From the NCBI RefSeq assembly GCF_008728515.1, contig NC_044986.1, positions 60,253,159 to 60,317,158 of the forward strand: a stretch of DNA of 64,000 nt, written 5' to 3'. The translations under genes were made by a program, and so were the position numbers. Shown in pieces: positions 11,385 to 21,490 of this stretch; positions within the stretch are counted from its first letter, which is position 1, and each line of letters starts with the position of its first letter. Source of the DNA: Papio anubis (Eukaryota > Chordata > Mammalia > Primates > Cercopithecidae). The notes beneath the pieces were generated by a model. That model had not been told where the DNA came from and did not search any database. It saw only the letters and a list, made by a program, of their open reading frames with translations.

Positions 11385-12885
11385 TCCTTTTTTTAAAATT
11401 TCTATTTTTATTTTAGATTCAGGGGGTACATGTGCAGGTTTGTGACAAAGGTATATTCTGTGGTGCTGAGGTTTGGACTTCTACCGATCCTGTTACCCAG
11501 GTAGTGAGCATAGTACCCAATAGGAAGTTTTTCAGCCCTCGACCCCCTCCTCCTCTCCCTCCTTTTGGAGCCCCAAGTGTGTATTCTTCCCATCTTTATG
11601 TCCATGTGAACCCAAAATTTAGCCTCCATTTACAAGTGAGAACACATGATATTTGGTTTTCTGTTTCTGCATTAGTTCACTTGGAATAACAGCCTCCAGC
11701 TGCATTCATGTTGCTGTAGAGGACAGGATTTCATTTTTTTGTGGCTGCATAATATTCCATGGTATATAGGTATCACATTTTCTTTATCCAGTCCACCATT
11801 GGTGGGCACCTAGGTTGATTCCGTGTCTTTGGTATTTGAATAGTGCTGCAGTGAGCGTACTAGTACATGTGTCTTTTTGGTAGGATGATTTATATTCCCA
11901 GGAATGAGATTGCTGAGTCGAATAGTAGTTCTATTTTTATTTCTTCAAGAAATCTCCAAACTGCATTCCACAGGGGCTGAACTAATTTGCATTCCCACCA
12001 ACAGTGTATAAGTGTTCTCTTTTCTCCACAACCACGCCAACGTCTGTTTTTTTTGTTTTGTTGTTGTTTTTGTTTTTTTTTTTTTGGCTTTTTCTGACTG
12101 GTGTGAGATGGTATCTCATTGTGCTTTTGATTTGCATTTCTCTGATGATTAGTGATGTGGAGCATTTTTTCATACATTTATTGGCTGCTTGTATGCCTTC
12201 TTTTAAAACGTGTCTGATCATTTCCTCTGCCCACTTTTTATTAGGATTGTTTGTTTTATTCTTGTTGATTCATTTAAGTTCCTTGTAGATTCTAGGTATT
12301 TGTCCTTTGTTGGATGCATAGTTGGTAGATATTTTCTAACATTCTGTAGGTCGTCTGTTTACTCTGTTGAGAGTCTCTTTTGCTGTGCAGAAACTCTTCT
12401 GTTTAATTAAGTCCTGTTTGTCTACTTTTGATTTTTCTGCATTTGCTTTTGGGGGTCTTCATCATAAATTATTTGCCTAGGCCAATGTCTAGAGGAGTAT
12501 TTTCTGGACTTTCTTCTGTAATTTTTATAGTTTGAAGTCTTACATTTAAGTCTTTAATTCATCTTGAGTTAATTTTTGTATATGGTGAGAAGTAGGGGTC
12601 CAGTTCCATTCTTCTGCATATGGTTAGCCAGTTTTCCCAGCACAATTTATTGAATAGAGTGTCCTTTTCCAATTGCCTATTTTTGTCAACTTTATTGAAG
12701 ATGAGTTGGTTGTAGGTGTGCATCTTTATTCCTGGGTTCTCTGTTGTGTTCCATTTGTCTATGTGTCTGTTTTTGTAAACTAGTATCATGCAGTTTCGGT
12801 TACTACAGCCTTGTAGTATAATTGGAAGTCAGGTAATGTTATGCCTCTGGCTTTGTTCTTTTTGCTTGGGATTGCTTTGCTTGGC
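11385..12885 (-). mobile_element. LINE-1 (L1PB/L1MA age), 5'-truncated, 3' 1.5 kb
   Basis: Read on the minus strand it contains the C-terminal part of ORF2 and the 3' UTR. A minus-strand frame at 12559-12789 carries the ORF2 stretch with 'CWENWLTICRRMELDP', and one at 11890-12177 carries 'HCWWECKLVQPLWNAVWRF'. The two lie in broken frames with stops between them. The 3' end is at the left: the A-rich tail is at about 11385-11420, preceded on the minus strand by 'cacatgtaccccctgaatc'. An A-rich expansion (plus-strand T run 12047-12086) interrupts the C-terminal region. The 5' truncation is near 12885. I find no clear TSD. Coding capacity is lost. Confidence 0.92.
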
Positions 12886-12934
12886 CTGGACTTCACGATT
12901 GCTCACAGTCTAGCCTCAGGCTACCTCATCAACA

Positions 12935-13035
12935 ACTAATTGTAGAATGATTGATAAATGAGATAATCTATTTAACATACTTAAGCATAATATCTAGCAC
13001 ATGGTGGAAAATCATTAGACTTTATCAATATTATG
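12935..13035 (+). mobile_element. MIR fragment
   Basis: 'atgagataatctatttaaca', 'aagcataatatctagcacat' fit the 3' half of MIR. Short and degenerate. Confidence 0.35.
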
Positions 13036-14639
13036 TGTATTTGCAAAAGCCATTGGTTTTGTCTGCTCAGCATCCATTCACTATTCTTCTTTTTGTTGTC
13101 ATAGTATGCCTACCTTAAGAAATAATCTCCCTTTTCCAATCACGTTCATGTATTATAAGGCAATTGGCCATAGTGCCTCATCTCCCTGGCCACAGAGCTT
13201 GAACTAGAAAGGGATATGTGACTTAAACTGGGCAAAGAAGAAATCCTTTACTGCCATTTTTCAAACCGGAGCTAGAAGCAAAGCTCCTCAGCTTCCCGTT
13301 TTTCCTCTGGACATATTGTTCAGATGTAAGCCCAGAGCATCTGTGGCCATATTATCTCATGGGGACAGGTGACCAAGAGAGAAAAGCCAAAAAATAGGAA
13401 AACACCTAAAGATGGGTATATAATTTTTATATAAATATAGATGAAAATGTGAAGAAAGGGGAAAATATTAGCTCTAGTAGTTTTTAAGTCCATCCATTCC
13501 TATAAGTTTCATCATATTGGACATGTGAGCCTATAACTATTTGCTTTTGTGTTTAACTAATTTAAGGTGGCTTTTAATATCTTGGTGGCTACTTGGAATA
13601 TAAGGAAAGCACAGCCCCACCCTTAAGGAATTCCATTTCTTGGGGGAAATAGAAACATGAATATCACAAGTAGTCATAGTTTCACTAGCAAAAGTGTGTC
13701 CTGGACAGCGGCATGCATCATGAAAGCCACTCTCCTAACATGTTCCCCTTGTCTGACCTCCTAGTTTCTAGTTTGTGATGGTCCAACAGTTGTCTGGGGT
13801 CTGAGCATGATTACAAGCAGTATCAGTGAGAGTTTCTTTTGCTCTGTTCCCATGCCGCTTGGAATTCCCTGCGGCTGATGACATTTCGTAAGTGATGATG
13901 GATTTGCAGATGGTGCAGGGCTTTCTTCCTGAGAGTGAGAATGTCTGAGTCTCCCTCAAAAGGGACTCCATAAAGAGGATTCTTTACTTAAAGTCCATAG
14001 ACTTTGTGTGGGGATGTCCATGAATGGGCTTAAGGATAGGTAATGTTACACATCATTTCTAGGGCACATGATTTTTTGGGGAGTGGTTGAAGAGAGAGAA
14101 TCTACAGCCTCTGTCAGGTTCTCAAAAGGTCCTTGAGCCAAAAAAAGTGCTCCACAGGGAGGTCTTATAGAAGAATCTCCAAAATAAAAAGTGACCACAA
14201 AGAGGAATGCAAAAAGAATTTTCATATGTCTTGGATCTCTGAAACAAATGGGGAATTTTTTCTGGTGAGTATGGAAAGTAGTGACAACCCAGGTGGCTGA
14301 GAGTCACAAAGACATGTATGGTGTCTCTTCAAAAAGGAACCTCCCACAACATTCAACCAAGGACCTCTCCCAATTTCAGGAGGTGGAGGAAGATCATCCT
14401 TAGATTTCCGGTTAGGTGATAATGGGGTAAAATACCAATGACTCCTGATATTCACATGACTTTCTCACTTCCTTTAGGGCTCTATGAAGTTGTTCCCCTT
14501 TATTACTGAGAGACTTTGCATCACTATACTGTTTAAAATGGCACAATCAACATCTCCACCCTAAAATTTGTTATTTCCTTATCTAGCTTTATTATCTTCT
14601 AGTATATATGATGCATTGAGATGCCACTTATTCATTTAT
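13036..14639. other. Unassigned; degenerate old repeat traces
   Basis: 13180-13340 ('gggatatgtgacttaaactggg') resembles an old interspersed repeat similar to that at 25315-25800. 13600-13690 ('ccacccttaaggaattcca') resembles the unassigned ancient family. Neither can be named. Confidence 0.3.
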
Positions 14640-14785
14640 GTAGCTTAGTCACATATTTATTTACATTTAGCAGAATGTAAGGTCCATGAGAAAAGGAACT
14701 ATGACTTGTTTATATGCTGTGTCTCCAGCATTGAGAACAGTTTCAGGCACAAAATGTCTGTTGAATGAATGAATAAATAAAAGAA
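14640..14785 (+). mobile_element. L2 LINE 3' end
   Basis: 'agaatgtaaggtccatgaga', 'tgctgtgtctccagcattga', 'ctgttgaatgaatgaataaa' match the L2 3' UTR in order. Confidence 0.8.
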
Positions 14786-14845
14786 TGTCTTCTCTGTGTT
14801 CTTCTACCTAAGTATTAACTCTTCTCTTTCGTTCTTGTAAAGACA

Positions 14846-14915
14846 GACTAGTATGAAAATTAAAAGCACAGACTCTACTGCCAGATACCTTGGATTAAAT
14901 CCCAGCTCTGTCCTG
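14846..14915 (+). mobile_element. MIR fragment, 5' part
   Basis: 'actctactgccagataccttg' and 'aaatcccagctctgtcc' match the tRNA-derived and core start of MIR. It breaks off at about 14915. Confidence 0.45.
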
Positions 14916-15039
14916 AAAATATCTTTATTGATAACAGTTACAATGATAAATGAGATGAAGAAGATTTACTTGTCTTCAGAGAGGTATGAAAACAACTGAA
15001 TCTCTTCTACCTAATTCTACAGAAACAGAGGGTCTATGA

Positions 15040-15250
15040 TGGGTCACAAATAGACCTTGGGTTCTACTCTCAGCTCTGCCATATGCCAGCTGGCAAAACT
15101 TGGCCAGATTACTTGACTTCTCAGACCTTAATTTTTTCATCTTTCAAACAGTGCTTCCCTCATATTGTCTGTGAGAGAATGTGTTAAAACACTTAGCACA
15201 ATGCTAAAGCGTGAATTAGTGCTTGGTGAATGTTTGGAGTTATTGGGATA
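15040..15250 (+). mobile_element. MIR SINE
   Basis: 'ttgggttctactctcagctc', 'gccatatgccagctgg', 'cttgacttctcagacctta' and 'acttagcacaatgctaaagc' follow MIR from the core to the 3' end. Confidence 0.75.
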
Positions 15251-15289
15251 CACAGTAAGTGCTCAGCAAAAGTTAAATATTATCATGCA

Positions 15290-15500
15290 GTCTCTTCTGA
15301 CCACTCTAGTATTTTTCCATGCTCTCCTTATGATTTATATCTGATCCACACTTTAACTGTATTGATTTCTGTGCATGTGGTGTGTAATATTTTCTTAACT
15401 CGATTAAATTCCTTAAAAGCTCATACTTTTGACCTTCAGAGGGCACAGCCTAACATTGAGCACATAATCCTCTTACTTCATAGTGAATGTTTGGAATAGG
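15290..15500 (+). mobile_element. Possible L2 fragment
   Basis: 'gatttctgtgcatgtggtgt' followed by 'ttaaattccttaaaagctca' and a final 'agtgaatgtttggaatag' suggests a diverged L2 3' region. Confidence 0.35.
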
Positions 15501-16084
15501 GGATCCTGTCCTCCCTGGTCTGTTATTTTCTCTGTTCTTTTCATTTTAAGGAAAGGAATCTCTCCTAAAACACAACCCTCCTCTTCCCTTATCTCTTAGA
15601 GACAGGCTCTGTGCATATATGGGGCTCCAGGTATGCCAAATGTCTGCCTCTTGCTTGCTGATACCTTACATGAGGAAGTACCTAATCCATCTCTTGATTT
15701 CCTCTTGACTCAGGACCCATCTAAATGGCTCTGAAGTAAATAGCTTATTTCTTTTTGGATGGAGAAATGTCACTACAACCTTGTGTGAAGCCTGACCTCT
15801 TTCTTCCTTGATTTTTCCATCTATAAAATGGAGTGTATAAAAAATCCTAGGTAAATTTATAGGAAGCCTGGGAAAATTTCTACCAATCATTCTGTCTGTG
15901 GCATCATGTGAAAGAGAGTCTAGTTCTCAGTATCAGAAACTTGGAGCATTGCTGCCAGTCTACTTTGGTTGTTGCTTTCACTTCTGGTTTAGTTTGCTTG
16001 AAATATATCAATAATTGGAGATTTCCAGGTGGAAATCCCACATAATTTCAGGCCATAAACTATTTTTTGGGAGGTCAGGTGCTT
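15501..16084. other. Unassigned non-coding sequence
   Basis: Pyrimidine-rich around 15560-15600. No repeat named. Confidence 0.4.
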
Positions 16085-16380
16085 GAGAAAATTCTATTTC
16101 TTAATATCTCTGCTCAAATGTCACATCTTTAGGCAGTCCTCCCTGACCCTTACAGTTAAGGTCACTTTTCCCATTACACACACTCACAGAACCCTGTAGC
16201 TTTCCTTCAAAGTCCTTATCAGAGTTTGGAAATAGTTATTGATCTGTGTGGTTATCTGGTTAATGTCTGTTTTCCACACTACACTGCAAGATCCCCAAGG
16301 CCAGGAATGACTTCGCTCAACAGTGTCTGGTACACAGTAGTAACTCATGAAAGTTTTATTCAGCAGCGAATCAATGAAGA
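16085..16380 (+). mobile_element. L2 LINE fragment
   Basis: 'tctctgctcaaatgtcacat', 'aggcagtcctccctgaccct', 'gtttggaaatagttattga', 'actgcaagatccccaaggcc' and 'gtctggtacacagtag' match L2 from the end of ORF2 into the 3' UTR, in order. The 126-codon frame at 16226 starts inside this element and is not a gene. Confidence 0.85.
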
Positions 16381-17224
16381 GAAATGCTCTATTGATGAGG
16401 AAATAGAAAAGAACCTGATTCTTTTCAAACCAGGAAAGGCCTGGTGGTTTTACTATGGCTTCCTTGGAAGGCCTGTCTTCTCATTTTTAATCAGGAAGAC
16501 AGGCTGGCAAATAACTATTGAACGCAGCTGGTCTGAAACTCAGGGAAACAACGTCTTGCTGACACATGTCTGTAGGCTCTTGGTAATGCTTAAGTCCATG
16601 CATTAAACCCCATAAATAGTGTCTGATGAGAAAAGTAGTGATTTGGATCAAAATGGGAGAGGAGTCAGAGGGCAGTTCCAGAACGTGATAGAAATCATGT
16701 AGCTCTTCCTTTAGGACTGCTGAGTCTAGATGGGCTGCAATGTGGGTCATTACAAAAAAAAGAAAAAAAAAAAAAATCATGTTGGACAATCGTAAGCATC
16801 CATTGTGTCCAGAGAAACAGGCATCTCTTTTTCTCATTGAGTCCCTTTTAGTCTTTGCAAATTCTAGGAGTCTCATCTCACACATATCCTACTCCTTTTC
16901 TTTTCTTACACACTTCCAATTAGTCAGCTTCTTCCAGGGGCCCAGCACTTTCCTGGATAGCTCCAAGCCCCCTTGAGAGGCTCTGAGTTTCCTCACTTGA
17001 TTTTCAAGGACCCCTAGAGGCCTCAAATGAGTGAGGCTGTGGCAACTTCAATTTCCTTAGAGTGGAGAAGCTTTAAGACCCAAAAGCCTCCCTTTTGCTG
17101 ATTTAGACTCTGTTTATAACATAATTTTGGTGAAATATTCTGCAAGCAAATCTTTCTCTTTGTTCTTCCTACCAGCTGGAGGATATGTACATAGAGTACC
17201 GTTTCCCAAGTCATGTGTTATGGA
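16381..17224. other. Unassigned non-coding sequence
   Basis: A 132-codon minus-strand frame (16487-16885) reads through an A run (about 16755-16776), which gives a phenylalanine tract. No domain. Confidence 0.4.
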
Positions 17225-17885
17225 ACATCAGTTTCAGGAGTATTTACTTACTCACTCACCAATATGCATCTAGTTAATATCTACCATGTGGCAGATACTG
17301 TGCTATCTGGAGATAAAAGGCTAGGAGAAAAACAGATCTGGGCCCCGCCCTCAGGGAACTCACTGTCTAGTGAGGAGACAGCTATTACTATAGTAATCAA
17401 TTAAGTATGAAATTTAAATGTGAGATAGCTTTCTTAACAGAAAAGTCTACAGTGCTATGAAAGCATATAGTCAATAATAGGAGTTGGTAAGTTTTTTCTG
17501 CAAAGGGCCAGACAGTTAATATTTTTGGCTTTGCAAGCCAAATAGTCTTGGTCCAACTACAAAACTCTGCTGTTGTAGTGTGAAAGCAGTTCACAGACAA
17601 CATGTAAACAAATGATCATGGTTATGTTCCAATAAAACTTTATAGATACTGAAATTTGAATCTCGTGTAATTTTTACGTGTTACAAGATTTTTCTTCATT
17701 TGATTTTTTTCAACCACTTAAAGATGTAGAAACCATTCTTAGCTTGTGGGCTATGCAAAACAGGCAGCTGGATGGATGAGGCCCCTGGGTCATAGTTTGT
17801 TAATCTTTGCTCTGGGGGACTAAGGAAGGGCTTTCCTGAGGAAGAGGTGTTTGATAGGAGATCTGAATGTGAGTGGGAGAACTGA
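17225..17885 (+). repeat. Ancient dispersed repeat (unassigned family), split by a hAT element
   Basis: The first part, about 17225-17470, has 'accatgtggcagatactgtg', 'gccctcagggaactcactg' and 'acagtgctatgaaagc'. The family's second part resumes at about 17813-17885 ('gggctttcctgaggaagag'). The hAT element at 17475-17812 sits between the two. The minisatellite begins at the right end of this repeat. Confidence 0.5.
17475..17812 (+). mobile_element. Non-autonomous hAT-type DNA transposon
   Basis: Matches the common element whose ends resemble CAGGGGTCGGCAAACT. Recognised blocks: 'ttttctgcaaagggccagac', 'ctacaaaactctgctgttg', 'tgtgaaagcagttcacagac', 'tgttccaataaaacttta', and the end 'gtcatagtttgttaatc'. 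About 100 bp in the middle (17645-17740) are unlike the rest. Subfamily name uncertain. A second, shorter copy in reverse lies at 39575-39725. Confidence 0.7.
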
Positions 17886-18383
17886 GTAGTGTGGGGACAG
17901 TGGTGGTGGGGGGAGAACTGGGTATGGTGGAGACAGTGGTGGGTGGGAGAACTAGGTAGGGTGGGGACAGTGGTGGGGGGGAGAACTGGGGAGGGGGGGG
18001 ACAGTGGGGGGGGGGGGGAGGGGGGGGGGGGGGAGAACTGGGTAGGGTGGGGACAGTGGTGGTGGGGAGAGAACTGGGTAGGGTGGGCACAGTAGTGCGG
18101 GGAGAACTGGGTAAGGTGGGGACAGTGGTGGTGGAGGGAGAACTGGGTAGGGTGGGGACAGTGGTGGTTGGGCGGAGAACTGGGTAGGGTGGGGACAGTG
18201 GTGGTGGGGGAGAACTGGGTAGGGTGGGCACAGTAGTGGGGGGAGACCTGGGTGGGGTGGGGACAGTGGTGGGGGAAGAACTGGGTAGGGTGGGGACAGT
18301 GGTGGGGGGGGGAGAACTGGGTAGGGTGGGGACAGTGGTGGTTGGGGCAGAACTGAGTAGGGTGGGGACAGTAGTGCTGGTGA
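17877..18383. repeat. G-rich minisatellite, about 14 units of about 36 bp
   Basis: The unit is close to GAGAACTGGGTAGGGTGGGG followed by ACAGTGGTGGTGGGG. I count 14 occurrences of its 'gaactg'-like start. Units differ by point changes and G-run length; the fourth contains about 30 bases of nearly pure G at 18005-18034. Two unit pairs share the rare 'gggcacagtagtg' variant (near 18085 and 18226), about 141 bp or four units apart, indicating a higher-order duplication. The plus strand is almost free of C. The minus strand is open in all three frames, giving long proline-rich frames that are artefacts of the repeat. Confidence 0.95.
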
Positions 18384-18465
18384 TACCATGTACCCCACAA
18401 ATATATATACTTACTATATACCCCCCAAAATTAAAAATAAATAAAACAAGAAAACAAAAAAGGGA
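18384..18465 (+). mobile_element. L1 3'-end remnant
   Basis: 'accatgtaccccacaaatat' followed by 'ccccccaaaattaaaaataa' resembles the extreme 3' end of older primate L1s (L1PB/L1MA type). Only about 80 bp remain, directly after the minisatellite. Confidence 0.5.
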
Positions 18466-19897
18466 CCACTCTAGTATGTTAATGTCATGTTGCAAATAAA
18501 AGGGAATCTCTGGTGATATAAGGAAAACATCAACACTTTAAAGATTCTGAGAAATTCCTGTAGCAAAAGAAATAGATTTTGCTTAAACCAATGTTTCCTA
18601 AACTGATTTGTCCATAAAATCATTGTTAGGCTGAAGACCTACTAACATGGAGGGAACACATTTTTGGAAATGCACATTAGGGAATTTTTGGCTGTAAAAG
18701 GATTCCAGAATATACTTCACATCTCTGTTCCAGAAATTTAGCCATGAAAATGACCCTAGTTCATGTAGTATTTTCATGTGGGTATTTCTGAGAATTTGTG
18801 TCTCTTTATCGAGGGATCTTTCAGGCTAGCATTTGACACCACTGTTTTTGCAGTAGCTTGTGTGGACTTGCCCCGGGGCAAGAGGACAAACTGAATGGTT
18901 CCCAGAGGACCCTATCTGGCATTTAATGATGCCATTATAGTTGCAAGAGAATTGAATGTATTTACCCAATGCTCAGTGGGGAAAATAATAACAGCAGATA
19001 TTTAGCTGATGATGACATACAGCTCCTCTGGAGAGCTGTGAGAACCTATTGATTCTCACTTCATAAAATGCTTATTTGAAAACTGGTATCTGTGAGAGTT
19101 TTCCAAGTGCTGTTCCACTAATGTGGTTTTTCTCAGAGCACCCAACTAAAAAGTGGAAAATATTTTGTCCTATGTCTGTATATCCCCAAATATCTAGAAG
19201 TTTTGAGTTGATTAGACTAGATGTTTGGATAGTAGGTTGAATTTTCCACCATTTGTCCAGTTATTTTGGCTCTAAGTGTTCCAGCATAAATATGTACATG
19301 AATTATTTGTTGTCGTGTTTTTAATGCAGGGCAATGTCCTTGATCTAATTCTTTTAAAACCTGTCTTTTACAATGGTCAGAGAAAAATGTGATAGGCACT
19401 TTTTGATTAGTACTTTTCAAACTATGTTTACCTCTGGTCTGGGATTACTTTTTTTTTGTGGCAGACACATATTGAGATGCAGAGCATGTTGGGATAAGTC
19501 TTAGGAGGATGCTTGTCTAGGAAGTCAGTTGACATACCATGAAATGAAAAATTTAAGATAAACGTTCATGGCTAGAGCCAAGTAACTGAGTTTCCTCTGT
19601 TTTCTGTCTCAGTCTCTTTCTCTTTTGCCTGTCTCTTTTTAGTTGTCACGCCTCAGCATTGGATCAAAACAAGAGAGAAATAAATACACAATTAGAGTCT
19701 TTGCTCCTTTGTACAGTGCTGTTGCTGAGGTAAATAAATGATCTGGGTGCTTCTGTGGTATTTTTCCATTACACTTGTAGAGGAAGCAGTGTTTATTATA
19801 CATCAGAGCGATTTGCTGTAAATGGTGTATTTACCTCATTTCCTTTAGTTGAGCTTAAATTCTCAGTTAGCCTCCATGTAAATCTTGCTTAAAACCA
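18466..19897. other. Unassigned non-coding sequence
   Basis: AT-rich. No repeat named and no open frame above 67 codons. Confidence 0.45.
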
Positions 19898-20010
19898 TAC
19901 AGCATTAAAGCTGAAGGGGTCTTACCAGTGGTCAGGCTGGGATTTCTCATTTCAGAAGAGGAAACTGAGATACTGAGGTAATGGCAGAGTCCAGGCTGAT
20001 TCCTATCCTG
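19898..20010 (-). mobile_element. Possible MIR fragment
   Basis: 'tcagaagaggaaactgagat' followed by 'actgaggtaatggcagagtc' is consistent with reverse MIR. Short. Confidence 0.4.
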
Positions 20011-20751
20011 ACTTCTACTCGGTGTCTCCTTCTGATCTAGCTTCTGTTGGACATCCAGTAGCAGCAATTATCTGACATATGATTGATTTCCTCTTTCAAT
20101 TTAACGTAGGCAGTGACCCTATAAAGCTTAATCTTGAGAAATAAGAGGATCTACCTTTCAACAGAATAAAACAAGGATGTTTTCCTTCCATATAGAAGGA
20201 TAAATGTGTTCGTTTTTATGGGAAGCAGAAACAGGACATGCCATTTGACTAAGTGGAGAGAAGAGGGTGCGAGTGGGGATGGGGAGTCTTTTATAACAGC
20301 TAGATATATAGATTCACATAAACAAACTGAGCACAAGTAATAAAGGAACTGCTCTTGTTCCCCACGTATACATAGCCGGAGGGAAGGGTAACCAGTAAGG
20401 GATTTATGTGGACTGGTTACGGAGCTTCTTTATGGGCTTCTTTATGGGGCATCTGTGTAAGGCAAAGCAGCAGCAGGTGGGGTTAAGACAGTTGGAAAGA
20501 AACGGCTCAGTCTGAACTCTGTATTTTTTAAAATTTTAATCTGAGAAGAGGGTAAAGCACTTATTTTCTATGAGCTTTTGCTCATGGAATCAGCTTTAGT
20601 CTGAGATAGTTGGTGCTCACTGATCACAAAGCACTTGGAAGCATAGTCTTCATATGGCTCTGTGGCAGAAATTTTAGGTGTGGGATGGGTAAAACAACCC
20701 CTGTCTCCAGATTGTTTAAATAGACTGGTGATTATAGAACATGGACCTATG
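20011..20751. other. Unassigned non-coding sequence
   Basis: No repeat named. A short direct repetition ('gcttctttatggg') occurs near 20425-20450. Confidence 0.4.
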
Positions 20752-20930
20752 TGTAGGGCTGCCAGATGAAATACAGGTAAATTCAAATTTCAGATAAACA
20801 GTAAATAATTTTTGGTATAAGCATGTTTCTTTTTTTTTTTTTGGTAATAGCATGTTTCAAATATTGCATAGGGCATGCTAGGGGTTCTGTATTTTTATTT
20901 ACTCATGGATGGGTAACTGGAAGCTTATTA
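20752..20930. mobile_element. Palindromic MITE (MER53-like)
   Basis: Left arm 'tagggctgccagatgaaata' to 'cagataaacagtaaataatt', centre 'ttcaaatattgcatagggca', right arm ending 'ctgtatttttatttactc'. This matches a short palindromic human DNA element I recall as MER53. The right arm is shortened and a T run (20828-20842) lies near the centre. Confidence 0.55.
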
Positions 20931-20949
20931 TAAGACCCAAAGATTTATC

Positions 20950-21080
20950 AGAACTAGAAAGGATCTTTGAGATCATTCCAGTCCCTCTATCTCAGATAAG
21001 AGAACTTGGGTTTAAAGAAGATAAGTGAGTTGCCCTGGTTCACACAGCTGGCAATGGCAGAGCTTGGCCTTCAGCCCATT
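20950..21080 (-). mobile_element. MIR-like SINE
   Basis: 'agaactagaaaggatctttg', 'gaacttgggtttaaag', 'gttcacacagctggcaatgg' fit a core-SINE in reverse. Exact subfamily uncertain. Confidence 0.5.
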
Positions 21081-21124
21081 TTTTTCTAATTCTTGGTATA
21101 ATGCATTACACTGATTTCATTGGT

Positions 21125-21490
21125 AGATGAGCACCATGGACTGGTGTGTTTGAGAAAGCTCCATCCAGGAGGGAAGTGGGACTTCAGCAGAATTTTGAAT
21201 GGAAGTGGAATGGTTGGGGAAGGCATTCCAGTGGAACACAAACATAAGCAAAGGGGCAAAGGCGAGACTCAATTTTTTGTTCAAGGAATGTAGGAATGAA
21301 AAAGATGTTACTGTGGAACGTGGATCAGTCATTGGACCAATGGATTCATGCCAAGAGAAATGAAAGAAGGGAATATTGAAGAGATAGTTTAGATAGGAGT
21401 TAGATTTTGTAGCGCATTTACTACAAGTTTTAAAGATTTGGACTTCATTTAGAATGGCAAAGAAAGGAGATGTGAAAGGTTTTTTGCATG
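21125..21490 (+). repeat. Ancient dispersed repeat, second half (unassigned family)
   Basis: 'ggggaaggcattccagtgga', 'aagcaaaggggcaaaggcg' and 'gatttggacttcatttaga' are the later segments of the family also seen at 55115-55640. Confidence 0.4.

Noticed and set aside
11408..12789. Minus-strand protein fragments with reverse-transcriptase-gene C-terminal motifs
   Set aside because: They are broken pieces of L1 ORF2 in a truncated L1, not a host gene.
16226..16606. 126-codon forward frame
   Set aside because: Starts inside an L2 element and shows no protein family features.
17877..18383. CRISPR-like repeat array
   Set aside because: There are no unique spacers, units are directly tandem and diverged, and the sequence is mammalian.
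17696..18495. Long overlapping minus-strand open frames (up to 234 codons) in all three frames
   Set aside because: They are the reverse complement of the G-rich minisatellite. Its units lack stop codons in any frame and vary in length, giving proline-rich text without a start context or domain.
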